Shown here piece by piece: positions 1 to 10,900 of a stretch of 64,000 nt of DNA. The DNA is from Lachnospira sp. UBA2821 (GTDB lineage Bacteria > Bacillota > Clostridia > Lachnospirales > Lachnospiraceae). The notes under the pieces were generated by a model that was not told where the DNA came from, ran no database searches, and was given only the letters and a program-made list of their open reading frames with translations. The DNA lies in assembly GCA_002351535.1 (NCBI GenBank), contig DEGR01000070.1:5049-69048 (forward strand). Direction: 5' to 3'. How positions within the stretch are numbered: position 1 is the stretch's first letter; each line of letters starts with the position of its first letter. Made by a program: the position numbers and the translations under genes.

Positions 1-1860
1 AACCTTCATGATAGGCTCAAGAATAACTGGGTTTGCTTTCTGCATAGCATCTTTAAATGCCATAGAACCTGCAATGTGGAATGCCATTTCTGATGAATCG
101 ACTTCATGATAAGATCCATCATATACTGTAGCATGAACACCTACAACAGGGAATCCTGCAAGGATACCTGACTTAGTAGCTTCTTCGATACCTTCACCAA
201 CAGCTGGGATATATTCCTTAGGAATAGAACCACCAACTACTGTAGATTCAAACTTGAATAATTCTTCACCGTTTGCATCCATGGGCTCAAATTTAACTTT
301 ACAGTGACCATACTGTCCACGACCACCTGACTGTTTTGCATATTTACTATCAACATCAACTGCTTTTGTGATTGCCTCTCTATAAGCAACCTGTGGAGCA
401 CCAACATTTGCCTCTACCTTGAATTCACGAAGAAGTCTGTCTACGATAATGTCAAGATGAAGCTCACCCATTCCAGCGATAATTGTCTGACCTGTCTCCT
501 GATCTGTATGAGCTCTGAATGTTGGATCTTCTTCAGCAAGTTTTGCTAAAGCTTCACCCATCTTACCCTGTGCATCTTTTGTCTTTGGCTCAATAGCAAG
601 CTCGATAACTGGCTCTGGGAATTCCATAGACTCTAATATTACAGGATGCTCCTCATCACAGATTGTATCACCTGTAGATGTAACTTTAAGTCCTACTGCA
701 GCAGCGATATCTCCTGAGTAAACTTTGTCAATTTCTTTTCTGTTGTTGGCATGCATCTGAAGGATACGTCCAACTCTTTCTTTCTTATTCTTTGTAGAGT
801 TAAGTACATAAGAACCTGAGTTCAATGTACCTGCATATACTCTGAAGAATGCTAACTTACCAACGAATGGATCTGTCATAATCTTGAAAGCTAAAGCTGC
901 AAATGGTTCATCATCTGAAGATTTAACTGTGATTTCATTTCCATCCATATCCTCTCCTGTGATGTCTGGTACATCAGTTGGAGCTGGCATATATTCAAGA
1001 ACAGCGTCAAGAAGCTTCTGAACACCTTTGTTCTTGTAAGCTGTACCACAAAGACAAGGAATTGCATCACCTGAGATAGTTCCTTTTCTTAATGCAGCTT
1101 TAAGTTCGTCTATTGAAAGTTCTTCACCTTCAAGGTATCTTTCCATAAGATCTTCATCAAGTTCTACAACCTGCTCGATAAGCTTATCATGATACTCATT
1201 AGCCTGATCTTTAAGATCATCAGGAATCTCTCCTATAGTAATGTCATCACCCTTATCGTTGTTGAATATATAAGCCTGCATCTCAAATAAGTCGATGATA
1301 CCTTTAAATGAATCCTCTTTACCAATTGGAATCTGAACGAGTACAGGATTCTTGCCAAGTTTTGTAATAAGCTGCTCACATGATCCAAAGAAATCTGCGC
1401 CAATCTTATCCATCTTGTTCATGAATGCCATACGAGGAACGCCATACTTATCAGCCTGACGCCATACATTCTCTGACTGTGGTTCAACACCATTCTGTGC
1501 ATCGAATACACCAACAGCACCATCAAGTACTCTAAGTGAACGCTCAACCTCTACAGTAAAGTCAACGTGTCCCGGAGTATCAATGATGTTGATACGATGC
1601 TCTGGAGCACCTGCCTTTTTCTTACCATTTTCTTCAAGTGTCCAATGGCAAGTTGTAGCTGCTGAAGTGATTGTGATACCTCTCTCCTGCTCCTGGGCCA
1701 TCCAGTCCATTGTAGCAGTACCTTCGTGTGTATCACCAATTTTATGATTTACACCAGTATAGTATAAAATACGCTCTGTTAATGTTGTTTTACCAGCATC
1801 GATATGAGCCATAATACCAATGTTTCTTGTTCTTTCAAGTGGATATTCTCTTCCAGCCAA
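1..1860 (-). CDS. fusA: Elongation factor G (3' end beyond window)
   Basis: Translation elongation factor G, the GTPase that drives ribosomal translocation. The visible 620 codons run from the N-terminus to about domain IV/V; the C-terminal 70-80 residues lie left of the window. The protein starts MAGREYPLERTRNIG, then carries the G1 loop AHIDAGKTT. The start is a TTG at 1858-1860, supported by an AAGGAGG ribosome binding site 8 nt upstream; no ATG fits. It is the third gene of the rpsL-rpsG-fusA (str) operon and probably shares the promoter upstream of rpsL. Identity is certain from continuous similarity along the visible length. Confidence 0.98.
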   Translation of the reverse strand, partial: MAGREYPLERTRNIGIMAHIDAGKTTLTERILYYTGVNHKIGDTHEGTATMDWMAQEQERGITITSAATTCHWTLEENGKKKAGAPEHRINIIDTPGHVDFTVEVERSLRVLDGAVGVFDAQNGVEPQSENVWRQADKYGVPRMAFMNKMDKIGADFFGSCEQLITKLGKNPVLVQIPIGKEDSFKGIIDLFEMQAYIFNNDKGDDITIGEIPDDLKDQANEYHDKLIEQVVELDEDLMERYLEGEELSIDELKAALRKGTISGDAIPCLCGTAYKNKGVQKLLDAVLEYMPAPTDVPDITGEDMDGNEITVKSSDDEPFAALAFKIMTDPFVGKLAFFRVYAGTLNSGSYVLNSTKNKKERVGRILQMHANNRKEIDKVYSGDIAAAVGLKVTSTGDTICDEEHPVILESMEFPEPVIELAIEPKTKDAQGKMGEALAKLAEEDPTFRAHTDQETGQTIIAGMGELHLDIIVDRLLREFKVEANVGAPQVAYREAITKAVDVDSKYAKQSGGRGQYGHCKVKFEPMDANGEELFKFESTVVGGSIPKEYIPAVGEGIEEATKSGILAGFPVVGVHATVYDGSYHEVDSSEMAFHIAGSMAFKDAMQKANPVILEPIMKV

Positions 1861-1928
1861 GGTTACTTCCTCCTTATATTTCTATCTATGCTACTAAACA
1901 TTCACCGCAATTCTTATTGTAGAAATAA

Positions 1929-2399
1929 TTAGAATCTGTAGTGTGCAAATGCCTTGTTTGCATCTGCCATTTTGTGCATATCTTCTTTCTTTTTAACTGA
2001 TGCTCCTGTATTGTTAGATGCATCTAAAATCTCATTAGCGAGTCTTTCTTCCATAGTCTTCTCGCCTCTCTTACGTGAGAAAGTTGTAAGCCAACGAAGT
2101 GCTAAAGCCTGTCTTCTGTCTGCTCTAACCTCGATAGGAACCTGATATGTTGCTCCACCGATACGTCTTGCCTTAACTTCAAGCTGTGGCATTACGTTAT
2201 TCATTGCTTCCTCAAATACGTCGAGTGCTGGCTTTCCAGCTTTTTCCTCAACTCTTGCAAATGCTCCATATACTATCTTCTGTGCAACACCTTTCTTACC
2301 GTCTAACATGATGTTGTTGATAAGCTTTGTTACAACCTTGTTATTGTACATAGGATCTGCTAATACGTCTCTTTTCTGAGTATGTCCTTTACGTGGCAC
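1929..2399 (-). CDS. rpsG: 30S ribosomal protein S7
   Basis: Small-subunit protein S7, a primary binder of the 16S rRNA 3' domain. The 156-residue product starts at a GTG (2397-2399), giving MPRKGHTQKRDVLADP, with AAGGAGG 8-9 nt upstream. The frame stays open for 31 further codons upstream to an ATG at 2492, but that extension lacks a ribosome binding site and is not part of S7. It ends ANKAFAHYRF, typical of the family. It lies between rpsL and fusA in the str operon, with 68 nt to fusA. Confidence 0.98.
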   Translation of the reverse strand: MPRKGHTQKRDVLADPMYNNKVVTKLINNIMLDGKKGVAQKIVYGAFARVEEKAGKPALDVFEEAMNNVMPQLEVKARRIGGATYQVPIEVRADRRQALALRWLTTFSRKRGEKTMEERLANEILDASNNTGASVKKKEDMHKMADANKAFAHYRF

Positions 2400-2583
2400 G
2401 GTTCTTCCCTCCTTAATAATGATTGGCAGTGTGTTATTTTCGATGTTCCTGCCTATTAATTCATCGGTACTCACTTTGTTGTGTTCGCGCACGGTTTATA
2501 AATAATTGCAAAACGTTCTATAAAAACTATAAACAATATTTCTAATGACCGGCACTTTAATCATTCAACCTGTGAATTTAATC

Positions 2584-3003
2584 CTATTTAGCGTCCTTTG
2601 GTCTCTTAGCACCATATTTAGAACGAGCCTGACGTCTAGCTGCAACACCTGCTGTATCAAGTGTTCCTCTGACGATATGGTATCTTGTACCTGGTAAATC
2701 CTTTACTCTTCCTCCACGGATAAGAACAACACTATGTTCCTGAAGGTTGTGTCCCTCACCTGGAATGTAGCTTGTTACCTCGATACCATTAGAAAGACGT
2801 ACTCTGGCGATCTTTCTAAGAGCTGAGTTAGGCTTCTTAGGAGTTGCTGTTTTAACTGCTGTACAAACACCTCTCTTCTGTGGAGAAGCTGTATCGATTG
2901 CTTTCTTCTGTAAAGAGTTATATCCCTTTAAAAGTGCAGGTGCAGTAGATTTCTTTTCAGCTGTTTTTCTTCCTTTTCTTACTAACTGGTTAAATGTAGG
3001 CAT
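2584..3003 (-). CDS. rpsL: 30S ribosomal protein S12
   Basis: S12 (139 aa) shapes the ribosomal decoding centre. The length fits Gram-positive S12, which has an N-terminal insertion relative to the 124-residue E. coli protein. The conserved segments TPKKPNSALRKIARVRLSNG and RGGRVKDLPG are intact, with lysines at both positions where streptomycin-resistance substitutions usually arise, so S12 itself looks streptomycin-sensitive. The AGGAGGTG ribosome binding site lies just upstream of the ATG. It is the first gene of the str operon, about 85 nt downstream of a consensus sigma-A promoter. Confidence 0.99.
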   Translation of the reverse strand: MPTFNQLVRKGRKTAEKKSTAPALLKGYNSLQKKAIDTASPQKRGVCTAVKTATPKKPNSALRKIARVRLSNGIEVTSYIPGEGHNLQEHSVVLIRGGRVKDLPGTRYHIVRGTLDTAGVAARRQARSKYGAKRPKDAK

Positions 3004-3095
3004 GCTTTTTCACCTCCTATTAGAATATTGTTTGTAGTCACATTCTCTACATTATATGCATAAATGTGCCTTAACACATAAACGCATGCTTGTAT

Positions 3096-3124
3096 ATTAT
3101 ATATTTACAAAATAAAAATGTCAA
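3096..3124 (-). promoter_or_regulatory. Sigma-A promoter of rpsL-rpsG-fusA
   Basis: On the minus strand TTGACA (3119-3124), a 17-nt spacer and TATAAT (3096-3101) match the sigma-A consensus exactly. It lies between the stop of the L,D-transpeptidase-like gene and rpsL, so the str operon is transcribed independently of rpoBC. Confidence 0.9.
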
Positions 3125-3136
3125 TAGGTTATTTTC

Positions 3137-4141
3137 TTACTTTCTTTTAACCACAAATGATACAACGGCAAAACTAAGTGTGGCAACAACTATTATTATC
3201 ATTACCGTTCCTACACCGGCATTACCTTTTTCCTTTTCTTCATATATAACATACGGAGTTGTTGCGTCGTTCTTTGTCTCCTCCGGCTGAGCTGTAGTTT
3301 TCTTCTCTCCTTTAACTTCCAGCACAAATGGAACCTCTGCAGTCCTTCCTGTCAAATCGGTCAGAACGTATTTAAGTTCATAGCGTCCGGGTTCATCAAA
3401 ACTGTAATCCCCTTGTATTTTTATATAATCCGTAGCTTCATTTCCACATGTATCTATTCCAAGAATTCCGTCCATAAGTTCAATAGTATCACCAAGCTTT
3501 ACACTCTTATCCTCTGCCCCGGTAATCTGTGGTGATTTTGTATTCCATGGATTGCCTGCATTTGGGTCGGTTGGATCCCAATTAACAAATTCACTGTTTG
3601 ACGGAATACGAACCACTCCCGGTCTCCCTATTGGTCCCGGTGATGCCTGGTCATCATATATGACTACCTTCGTTCCCGGCTGACAGTTATCGTATATCCA
3701 CTTTGCATCTGCAGTATTAAGTCTTATGCAGCCATTAGGCGATGAACCGTCTCCCAGTTTATTATATTCTTCAACAATAAGTGTATCATTTCCTCTTCCT
3801 CTGTATGGAACTGTTGAAATAAATATATTATCTGCTATTTTGCAGCAGTATTGTGAAAAAGTTCCATCAGACATCTGGTTCCAGTCATATTTATCACTAA
3901 TCGCAAAATCTCCTATTGGAGTTGTATTTATATCTGCACCAACTGAACAAACCATAGACTTATATGGTTTGGTGAATTCGCCATTTTCATCTTTCTGATA
4001 AACCGTTATGCAATTTCCAACTCTGTTAATCTTAACAAGATATTCTCCCGGCTCGTCTGCATTGGCACTAATGTGAAACGATAATGTTATTAATAATAAA
4101 GATATTACCCTGAATATCCATTTATATATTTTTTTACTCAT
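3137..4141 (-). CDS. Membrane-anchored L,D-transpeptidase-like (YkuD) protein, catalytic His replaced
   Basis: 334 aa. A signal peptide (residues 8-28) is followed by a YkuD-type domain (about 33-165), a bacterial Ig-like region (about 205-280, TKSPQITGAEDKSVKLGD onward) and a C-terminal membrane segment (about 307-330) ending VKRK. YkuD enzymes cross-link or anchor to peptidoglycan through a Cys. Here the Cys motif is SSPNGCIRL (C138), but the position that normally carries the catalytic His (FHSVPY-type motif) reads IFISTVPY, with Ser109. The nucleotide sequence (TCA codon) confirms this. It may be inactive or use another base. RBS GGAG lies 8 nt upstream. It sits alone between the rpoC terminator and the rpsL promoter, an unusual place for a cell-wall gene. 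Confidence 0.85.
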   Translation of the reverse strand: MSKKIYKWIFRVISLLLITLSFHISANADEPGEYLVKINRVGNCITVYQKDENGEFTKPYKSMVCSVGADINTTPIGDFAISDKYDWNQMSDGTFSQYCCKIADNIFISTVPYRGRGNDTLIVEEYNKLGDGSSPNGCIRLNTADAKWIYDNCQPGTKVVIYDDQASPGPIGRPGVVRIPSNSEFVNWDPTDPNAGNPWNTKSPQITGAEDKSVKLGDTIELMDGILGIDTCGNEATDYIKIQGDYSFDEPGRYELKYVLTDLTGRTAEVPFVLEVKGEKKTTAQPEETKNDATTPYVIYEEKEKGNAGVGTVMIIIVVATLSFAVVSFVVKRK

Positions 4142-4218
4142 ACATATTTCTCCACCAAATCACCGGAATTGCCATAAAAAGGCTCATTCCGAAATTGTAT
4201 GCTATCATAAAATAAACA

Positions 4219-4243
4219 GGCTGCCGTTTTTAAAACGGCAGCC
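4219..4243 (-). terminator. rpoC terminator hairpin
   Basis: A GGCTGCCGTTTT / AAAACGGCAGCC stem with almost no extra loop, followed on the minus strand by TGTTTATTTTA. It lies 20 nt past the rpoC stop and closes the rpoB-rpoC unit before the YkuD-like gene. Confidence 0.85.
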
Positions 4244-4262
4244 CTATAATATTAGTAAATAA

Positions 4263-7200
4263 TTATTCTTCAGAAATTGTAATCTCTTCTTCAGCTTCTT
4301 CTGCTACTGCCACAGTATCTTCTGTTGATTCTTCTTCATTACCTTCTGCATTTTCCTCTGATACTTCAACATCTTCTGACTGTTCTAAAGACTCATCTGA
4401 TAACTCATCTTCTTCATCAACCATTATTTCATTTGAATCAGTATCAAGTACAACCGAACGATAACGTTTCATACCTGTTCCTGCCGGAATAAGTTTACCG
4501 ATAATTACATTTTCTTTTAATCCAAGTAATGGATCTTCTTTTCCATTTATAGCTGCTTCCGTAAGAACCTTTGTTGTCTCCTGGAAAGATGCAGCCGAAA
4601 GGAACGAATTAGTTGCAAGTGATGCTTTAGTAATACCGAGCATAATCTGTTTACCCTCTGCCGGCTCTTTGCCTTCTGCTTCAAGTCGCTCATTAACATC
4701 ATTGAAATCAAGTACATCTACTGTAGTTCCAGGAAGGAAATCACTGTCACCATTTGACTCAATTCTAATCTTCTTAAGCATCTGTCTAACGATAACCTCT
4801 ATATGTTTATCGTTAATCTCAACACCCTGTAAACGATATACTCTCTGAACTTCACGAATCATGTAATCCTGAACCGCTCTTACACCTTTGATTCTGAGAA
4901 TATCATGTGGATTAACACTACCCTCTGTAAGCTCATCTCCTGCTTCAAGCATAACGCCATCCATAATCTTTATTCTTGAGCCATATGGTATAAGATATGT
5001 CTTCTGATTACCTGTCTCCGGATCAGTTACAACAACTTCTCTCTTCTTCTTAGTATCTTTAATCTCTGCTCTACCTGCAATCTCAGTGATAATTGCAAGT
5101 CCCTTTGGTTTTCTTGCCTCGAAAAGCTCTTCTACTCTAGGAAGACCCTGAGTAATATCACCACCGGCAACACCACCTGTATGGAAAGTTCTCATTGTAA
5201 GCTGTGTACCAGGCTCACCGATTGACTGTGCTGCAATAATACCAACTGCCTCACCAACCTGAACTGCCTGACCTGTAGCCATGTTCGCGCCATAACATTT
5301 AGCACATACTCCATTGTGTGCTCTACATGTAAGAATTGTACGAATCTTAACTGACTCAACACCTGTAGCAACAATTCTTGCTGCACGCTTTGGAGTAATC
5401 ATATGATTCTTCTTAACTATCATCTCTCCATTTGCATCATAGATAGTCTCAGCAGAATATCTTCCTGTGATTCTCTCCTCCAATGGCTCGATAGGCTCTT
5501 TACCCTCTGTAAATGCCTTAACTTCCATATATGGAATCTCTCTTCCTGCACTACAGTCAACTTCATGGATAATAATCTCCTGTGATACATCAACAAGACG
5601 TCTTGTAAGGTATCCTGAATCGGCTGTACGAAGAGCTGTATCTGAAAGTCCTTTACGCGCTCCATGTGCTGAAATGAAGTACTCCAATACATCAAGACCT
5701 TCACGGAAATTTGATGTGATAGGCAACTCGATTGTTCTACCTGTTGTATCTGCCATCAATCCACGCATTCCGGCAAGCTGTTTAATCTGCTTATCAGAAC
5801 CACGGGCTCCTGAGTTAGCCATCATGTAAATATTATTATATTCATCAAGACCATCCAACAGTGCCTTAGTAATCTTCTCATCGGCATTTGCCCATGTAGT
5901 GATTACTTCTTTATATCTTTCTTCATCTGTGATAAATCCACGTTTGAAGTTCTTTGTTATATCTTCAACAGTTTTCTCTGCTGCTTCAAGAATTGGTTTC
6001 TTCTCCTTTGGAATAGTCATATCCGAAATAGAAACTGTCATTGCAGCTCTTGTTGAATACTTATATCCCATAGCCTTTATATCATCAAGTACTTCTGCTG
6101 TTTTTGTAGCACCATGTACATTGATTACCTTTTCAAGAATTTTCTTAAGCTGTTTCTTACCTACAAGGTAATTAACCTCAAGCTTAAGTGCAAATGTATC
6201 ATCTGTATCATTCTCATCTCTCGTCTTAAGACCAAGGTCCTGTGGAAGAATTTCATTAAATATAAATCTTCCAAGAGTTGAATCAACCATTCCTGTAATA
6301 GTTCTCTCTTCTTCTGTTCCTTCATTAATGGTCTTTGACACACGAATCCTTATCTTTGAATGAAGTGAAATTGCTTTATTCTCGTATGCAAGAAGTGCTT
6401 CATTAACACTCTTGAATTCTTTACCTTCACCGAGGTCTCCCGGTCTTTCCTGTGTAAGATAGTATATACCAAGTACCATATCCTGTGAAGGAACGGCAAC
6501 AGGTGCACCATCTGAAGGTTTAAGAAGGTTGTTAGGTGAAAGTAAAAGGAATCGGCACTCCGCCTGTGCTTCTACTGAAAGTGGAAGATGCACAGCCATC
6601 TGGTCTCCATCGAAATCGGCATTGAACGCTGTACATACCAATGGATGAAGCTTAATTGCTTTACCTTCTACAAGAATTGGCTCAAATGCCTGAATACCAA
6701 GTCTGTGAAGTGTAGGTGCTCTGTTAAGCATAACAGGATGCTCTTTAATTACATCTTCAAGCACATCCCAAACCTCCGTCTGAAGACGTTCAACCATCTT
6801 CTTTGCACTCTTAATATTGTGTGCTGTTCCATTTGCTACTAACTCTTTCATAACAAATGGTTTGAATAACTCTATGGCCATTTCTTTAGGAAGACCACAC
6901 TGATATATTTTAAGTTCAGGACCAACTACGATAACTGAACGTCCTGAATAATCAACTCGCTTACCAAGAAGGTTCTGACGGAAACGTCCCTGTTTACCTT
7001 TAAGCATATCTGAAAGAGATTTAAGTGCCCTGTTTCCCGGACCTGTAACAGGACGTCCACGTCTTCCGTTGTCGATAAGAGCATCAACAGCTTCCTGTAA
7101 CATTCTCTTTTCATTTCTTACAATAATCTCAGGAGCTCCTAATTCAAGAAGTCTCTGAAGACGGTTATTTCTATTAATGATTCTTCTATAAAGGTCATTA

Positions 7201-7982
7201 AGATCTGATGTTGCAAATCTTCCACCATCAAGCTGTACCATAGGTCTTAAATCCGGTGGAATTACAGGTATTACCTGAAGAATCATCCACTCCGGTTTAT
7301 TTCCTGAAGCTCTGAAAGCTTCTACAACCTCAAGTCTTTTTACAATTCTTGCTTTCTTCTGACCTGAAGCTCCATCAAGGGCAGCCTTTAATTCCTCAGA
7401 CTCCTTATCAAGATCAATAGACTGTAATAACTCAAGAACTGACTCTGCACCCATTCCTGCACGGAATCCTGTTCCCCATTTATCATATGCATCTCTGAAT
7501 TCTTTCTCAGAAAGCACCTGTTTATATTGGAGGTCAGTCTCACCCTGATCAAGTACTACATATGATGCAAAATAAAGAACCTTTTCAAGAACCCTAGGTG
7601 AAAGGTCAAGAATAAGACCCATTCTACTTGGAATTCCTTTAAAATACCAGATATGTGATACAGGAGCTGCAAGTTCAATTGAACCCATTCTCTCTCTACG
7701 GACACTTGATTTTGTAACCTCCACACCACAACGGTCACAGATTACACCCTTATATCTGATTTTTTTATATTTACCACAATGACATTCCCAATCCTTGCTT
7801 GGTCCGAAGATCTTTTCACAGAAAAGACCTTCTTTCTCAGGTTTAAGAGTTCTATAGTTAATAGTCTCCGGTTTTTTAACCTCACCTCTTGACCATTCTC
7901 TGATTTTTTCAGGGGATGCAAGACCAATTTTGATTTTATCAAATGTCATTGGCTGATATGTTTCGTTTGTTGTTTCAGGCAT
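4263..7982 (-). CDS. rpoC: DNA-directed RNA polymerase subunit beta'
   Basis: 1239 aa, largest subunit of RNA polymerase. Visible are the N-terminal zinc-binding cysteines (CHCGKYKKIRYKGVICDRCG), the catalytic metal loop NADFDGDQMAVHLPLS, the trigger-loop and bridge-helix region, and the second zinc site (CRAHNGVCAKCYG). The C-terminus carries a long acidic tail of about 45 residues rich in Glu and Ser, common in Lachnospiraceae. The start MPETTNETYQPMTFDKI has an AAGGGAG ribosome binding site and lies 15 nt after the rpoB stop, so the two genes are one transcript ending at the hairpin at 4219-4243. Confidence 0.99.
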   Translation of the reverse strand: MPETTNETYQPMTFDKIKIGLASPEKIREWSRGEVKKPETINYRTLKPEKEGLFCEKIFGPSKDWECHCGKYKKIRYKGVICDRCGVEVTKSSVRRERMGSIELAAPVSHIWYFKGIPSRMGLILDLSPRVLEKVLYFASYVVLDQGETDLQYKQVLSEKEFRDAYDKWGTGFRAGMGAESVLELLQSIDLDKESEELKAALDGASGQKKARIVKRLEVVEAFRASGNKPEWMILQVIPVIPPDLRPMVQLDGGRFATSDLNDLYRRIINRNNRLQRLLELGAPEIIVRNEKRMLQEAVDALIDNGRRGRPVTGPGNRALKSLSDMLKGKQGRFRQNLLGKRVDYSGRSVIVVGPELKIYQCGLPKEMAIELFKPFVMKELVANGTAHNIKSAKKMVERLQTEVWDVLEDVIKEHPVMLNRAPTLHRLGIQAFEPILVEGKAIKLHPLVCTAFNADFDGDQMAVHLPLSVEAQAECRFLLLSPNNLLKPSDGAPVAVPSQDMVLGIYYLTQERPGDLGEGKEFKSVNEALLAYENKAISLHSKIRIRVSKTINEGTEEERTITGMVDSTLGRFIFNEILPQDLGLKTRDENDTDDTFALKLEVNYLVGKKQLKKILEKVINVHGATKTAEVLDDIKAMGYKYSTRAAMTVSISDMTIPKEKKPILEAAEKTVEDITKNFKRGFITDEERYKEVITTWANADEKITKALLDGLDEYNNIYMMANSGARGSDKQIKQLAGMRGLMADTTGRTIELPITSNFREGLDVLEYFISAHGARKGLSDTALRTADSGYLTRRLVDVSQEIIIHEVDCSAGREIPYMEVKAFTEGKEPIEPLEERITGRYSAETIYDANGEMIVKKNHMITPKRAARIVATGVESVKIRTILTCRAHNGVCAKCYGANMATGQAVQVGEAVGIIAAQSIGEPGTQLTMRTFHTGGVAGGDITQGLPRVEELFEARKPKGLAIITEIAGRAEIKDTKKKREVVVTDPETGNQKTYLIPYGSRIKIMDGVMLEAGDELTEGSVNPHDILRIKGVRAVQDYMIREVQRVYRLQGVEINDKHIEVIVRQMLKKIRIESNGDSDFLPGTTVDVLDFNDVNERLEAEGKEPAEGKQIMLGITKASLATNSFLSAASFQETTKVLTEAAINGKEDPLLGLKENVIIGKLIPAGTGMKRYRSVVLDTDSNEIMVDEEDELSDESLEQSEDVEVSEENAEGNEEESTEDTVAVAEEAEEEITISEE

Positions 7983-7997
7983 TCAAGACACTCCCTT

Positions 7998-10900
7998 CTA
8001 TTCTTCGTTTGAATCATAATCATCTGACTGCTCAGCTTCATATGTTTCTGTTTCACTTACGCTGACAAGTTCTTCGCCTTCAAAGGCCTGTTCCTGATAT
8101 CCCATAGATGCATAATTCTCATCTTTGTTGTTATATCTCTTATCTTCACTTGCAATTATCGAATTAATGTCTGTATCTCCGTAATCAATGCTTTCCATTA
8201 ACTCAACTTCTGTATTGTCATCTTTTAATACTTTTACATCAAGTGCAAGTGACTGAAGCTCTTTTAACAATACCTTGAATGACTCAGGTATACCTGCCTC
8301 AGGTATATTCTCGCCCTTAATGATTGCCTCGTATGTCTTAACACGTCCAACTACATCATCGGACTTAACTGTAAGAATCTCCTGTAATGTATATGCAGCA
8401 CCATAAGCCTCAAGTGCCCAAACCTCCATCTCACCGAAACGCTGACCACCGAACTGTGCTTTACCACCTAATGGCTGCTGTGTTACTAATGAGTAAGGAC
8501 CTGTTGAACGTGCATGAATCTTATCATCAACAAGGTGATGCAGCTTAAGATAATGCATGTGTCCTATTGTAACTCTTCCATCGAAGAATTCTCCTGTTCT
8601 ACCATCTCTTAGCTGGACTTTTCCATCTCTTGAGATTGGAACACCTTTCCACTCTTTTCTGTGGTCAAGATGGCTTCCAAGATAATCCATAATCTCAGGG
8701 TCAAGATAATCTTTATATTTCTCTTTAAAATCGTCCCACTCGGCGTTGACATAATCATTCGCCATCTCGAGTGTATCCATAATATCATTCTCGTCTGCAC
8801 CATCAAACACAGGAGTTGATACATTTAATCCAAGTGCTTTGGCTGCAAGACTTAAGTGAATCTCTAACACCTGTCCGATGTTCATACGCGAAGGAACACC
8901 TAATGGGTTAAGAACGATATCAAGTGGTCTTCCGTTTGGAAGGAATGGCATATCTTCAACAGGCAATACTCTTGAAACTACACCCTTGTTACCGTGACGT
9001 CCGGCCATCTTATCACCTACAGAAATCTTTCTCTTCTGTGCGATGTATATACGGACTGTCTCATTTACTCCAGGAGAAAGTTCATCACCATTCTCTCTTG
9101 TAAAGACTTTTGCATCTATAATAATACCGTATTCACCATGTGGAACTTTAAGTGATGTATCTCTTACTTCTCTTGCTTTTTCACCGAAGATAGCTCTTAA
9201 AAGTCTTTCTTCAGCCGTAAGTTCTGTCTCTCCCTTAGGAGTAACTTTACCGACAAGAATATCTCCGGCACGTACTTCTGCACCAATTCTTATTATACCT
9301 CTCTCATCGAGATTCTTAAGTGCATCATCACCTACTCCCGGAACATCTCTTGTAATCTCTTCCGGTCCGAGCTTTGTATCTCTTGCCTCTGCCTCATATT
9401 CCTCAATATGAATAGATGTATATACATCATCTCTGACAAGTCTCTCGCTTAAGAGAACAGCATCCTCGTAATTGTAACCTTCCCATGTCATGAAACCTAT
9501 AAGTGGGTTCTTACCAAGTGCTATCTCACCGTTAGATGTTGATGCACCATCTGCAATTACCTGTCCTGCAACAACATGCTCGCCCTTATCAACGATAGGT
9601 TTCTGGTTATAGCAGTTACTCTGGTTACTTCTTGAGAATTTGATAAGTTTGTATGTCTCTGTTGACTTATCATCGTCATATCTGATTGTAATGTCTTTAG
9701 ATGTAGATCTCTCAACAACACCATCTCTCTTTGCAACTACACACACACCTGAATCAACGGCTGCCTTATTCTCCATACCGGTACCAATGGCAGGAGCTTC
9801 TGTAGTCATAAGTGGAACTGCCTGTCTCTGCATGTTTGATCCCATAAGTGCTCGGTTAGCATCATCGTTCTGAAGGAATGGAATCATTGATGTAGCAACT
9901 GAGAATACCATTCGTGGAGAAACGTCCATAAGATCTATCTTCTTTTTCTCAAACTCGGATGTTTCTTCTCTGTAACGTCCTGAAACGTTATTATTAACAA
10001 AATGATTCTCACTGTCTAACGGCTCATTAGCCTGTGCTACAATATATTTATCTTCTTCGTCGGCTGTAAGATATACTACTTCATCTGTTACAACCGGGTT
10101 AGAAGGGTCTGATTTGTCAAGTTTTCTGTATGGTGCCTCAATGAAACCATACTGATTAATTCTTGCATATGAAGCAAGTGAGTTGATAAGACCGATGTTA
10201 GGTCCTTCAGGTGTCTCGATAGGACACATTCTACCATAATGAGTATAGTGTACATCTCGAACCTCGAATCCTGCTCTGTCTCGTGACAATCCACCAGGTC
10301 CCAATGCTGATAAACGTCTCTTATGGGTCAGCTCACCAAGTGGGTTATTCTGATCCATGAACTGAGACAACTGCGAACTTCCAAAGAATTCTTTAACGGC
10401 TGCAGTTACAGGTTTGATATTAATAAGCGACTGTGGTGATACTCCTTCAAGGTCTGTAGTTGTCATTCTTTCTCTTACAACTCTTTCCATTCTTGAAAGA
10501 CCAATTCTGTACTGGTTCTGTAACAGTTCACCTACAGCACGGATACGTCTGTTTCCTAAGTGGTCGATATCATCTGAGTTACCTATTCCCCACTCAAGAT
10601 GCATATTATAGTTGATAGAGGCAATAATATCCTCTTTTGTAATATGCTTTGGAATAAGTTCAGCTATATTCTTCTTAATAGCATCCTTTAAATCTTCCTC
10701 ATTATCATTATCTGCAAGAATTTCCGCGAGAACAGGATAGAATACTGCCTCATTTACTCCTAAATCTTTGCAGTCAAAATCAACATAAGAGTTAATATCA
10801 ACCATCATGTTTGATATAACTTTTACATTTCTCTCTTCGCACTGAATCATTACATATGGTACGGCTGCATTCTGGATTGCAACAGCCATCTCTTCTGTTA

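Noticed and set aside
2400..2492. 31-residue N-terminal extension of S7
   Set aside because: No ribosome binding site at the upstream ATG, a perfect one before the GTG, and S7 proteins begin at PRKG.
2584..3003. Streptomycin-resistance type S12
   Set aside because: Lysines at both common resistance positions are wild type; likewise the RpoB rifampicin region is wild type.
9043..9411. 122-codon plus-strand ORF inside rpoB and similar long ORFs opposite rpoC, rplA and rplL
   Set aside because: Antisense shadows of highly conserved genes, without ribosome binding sites or family similarity.
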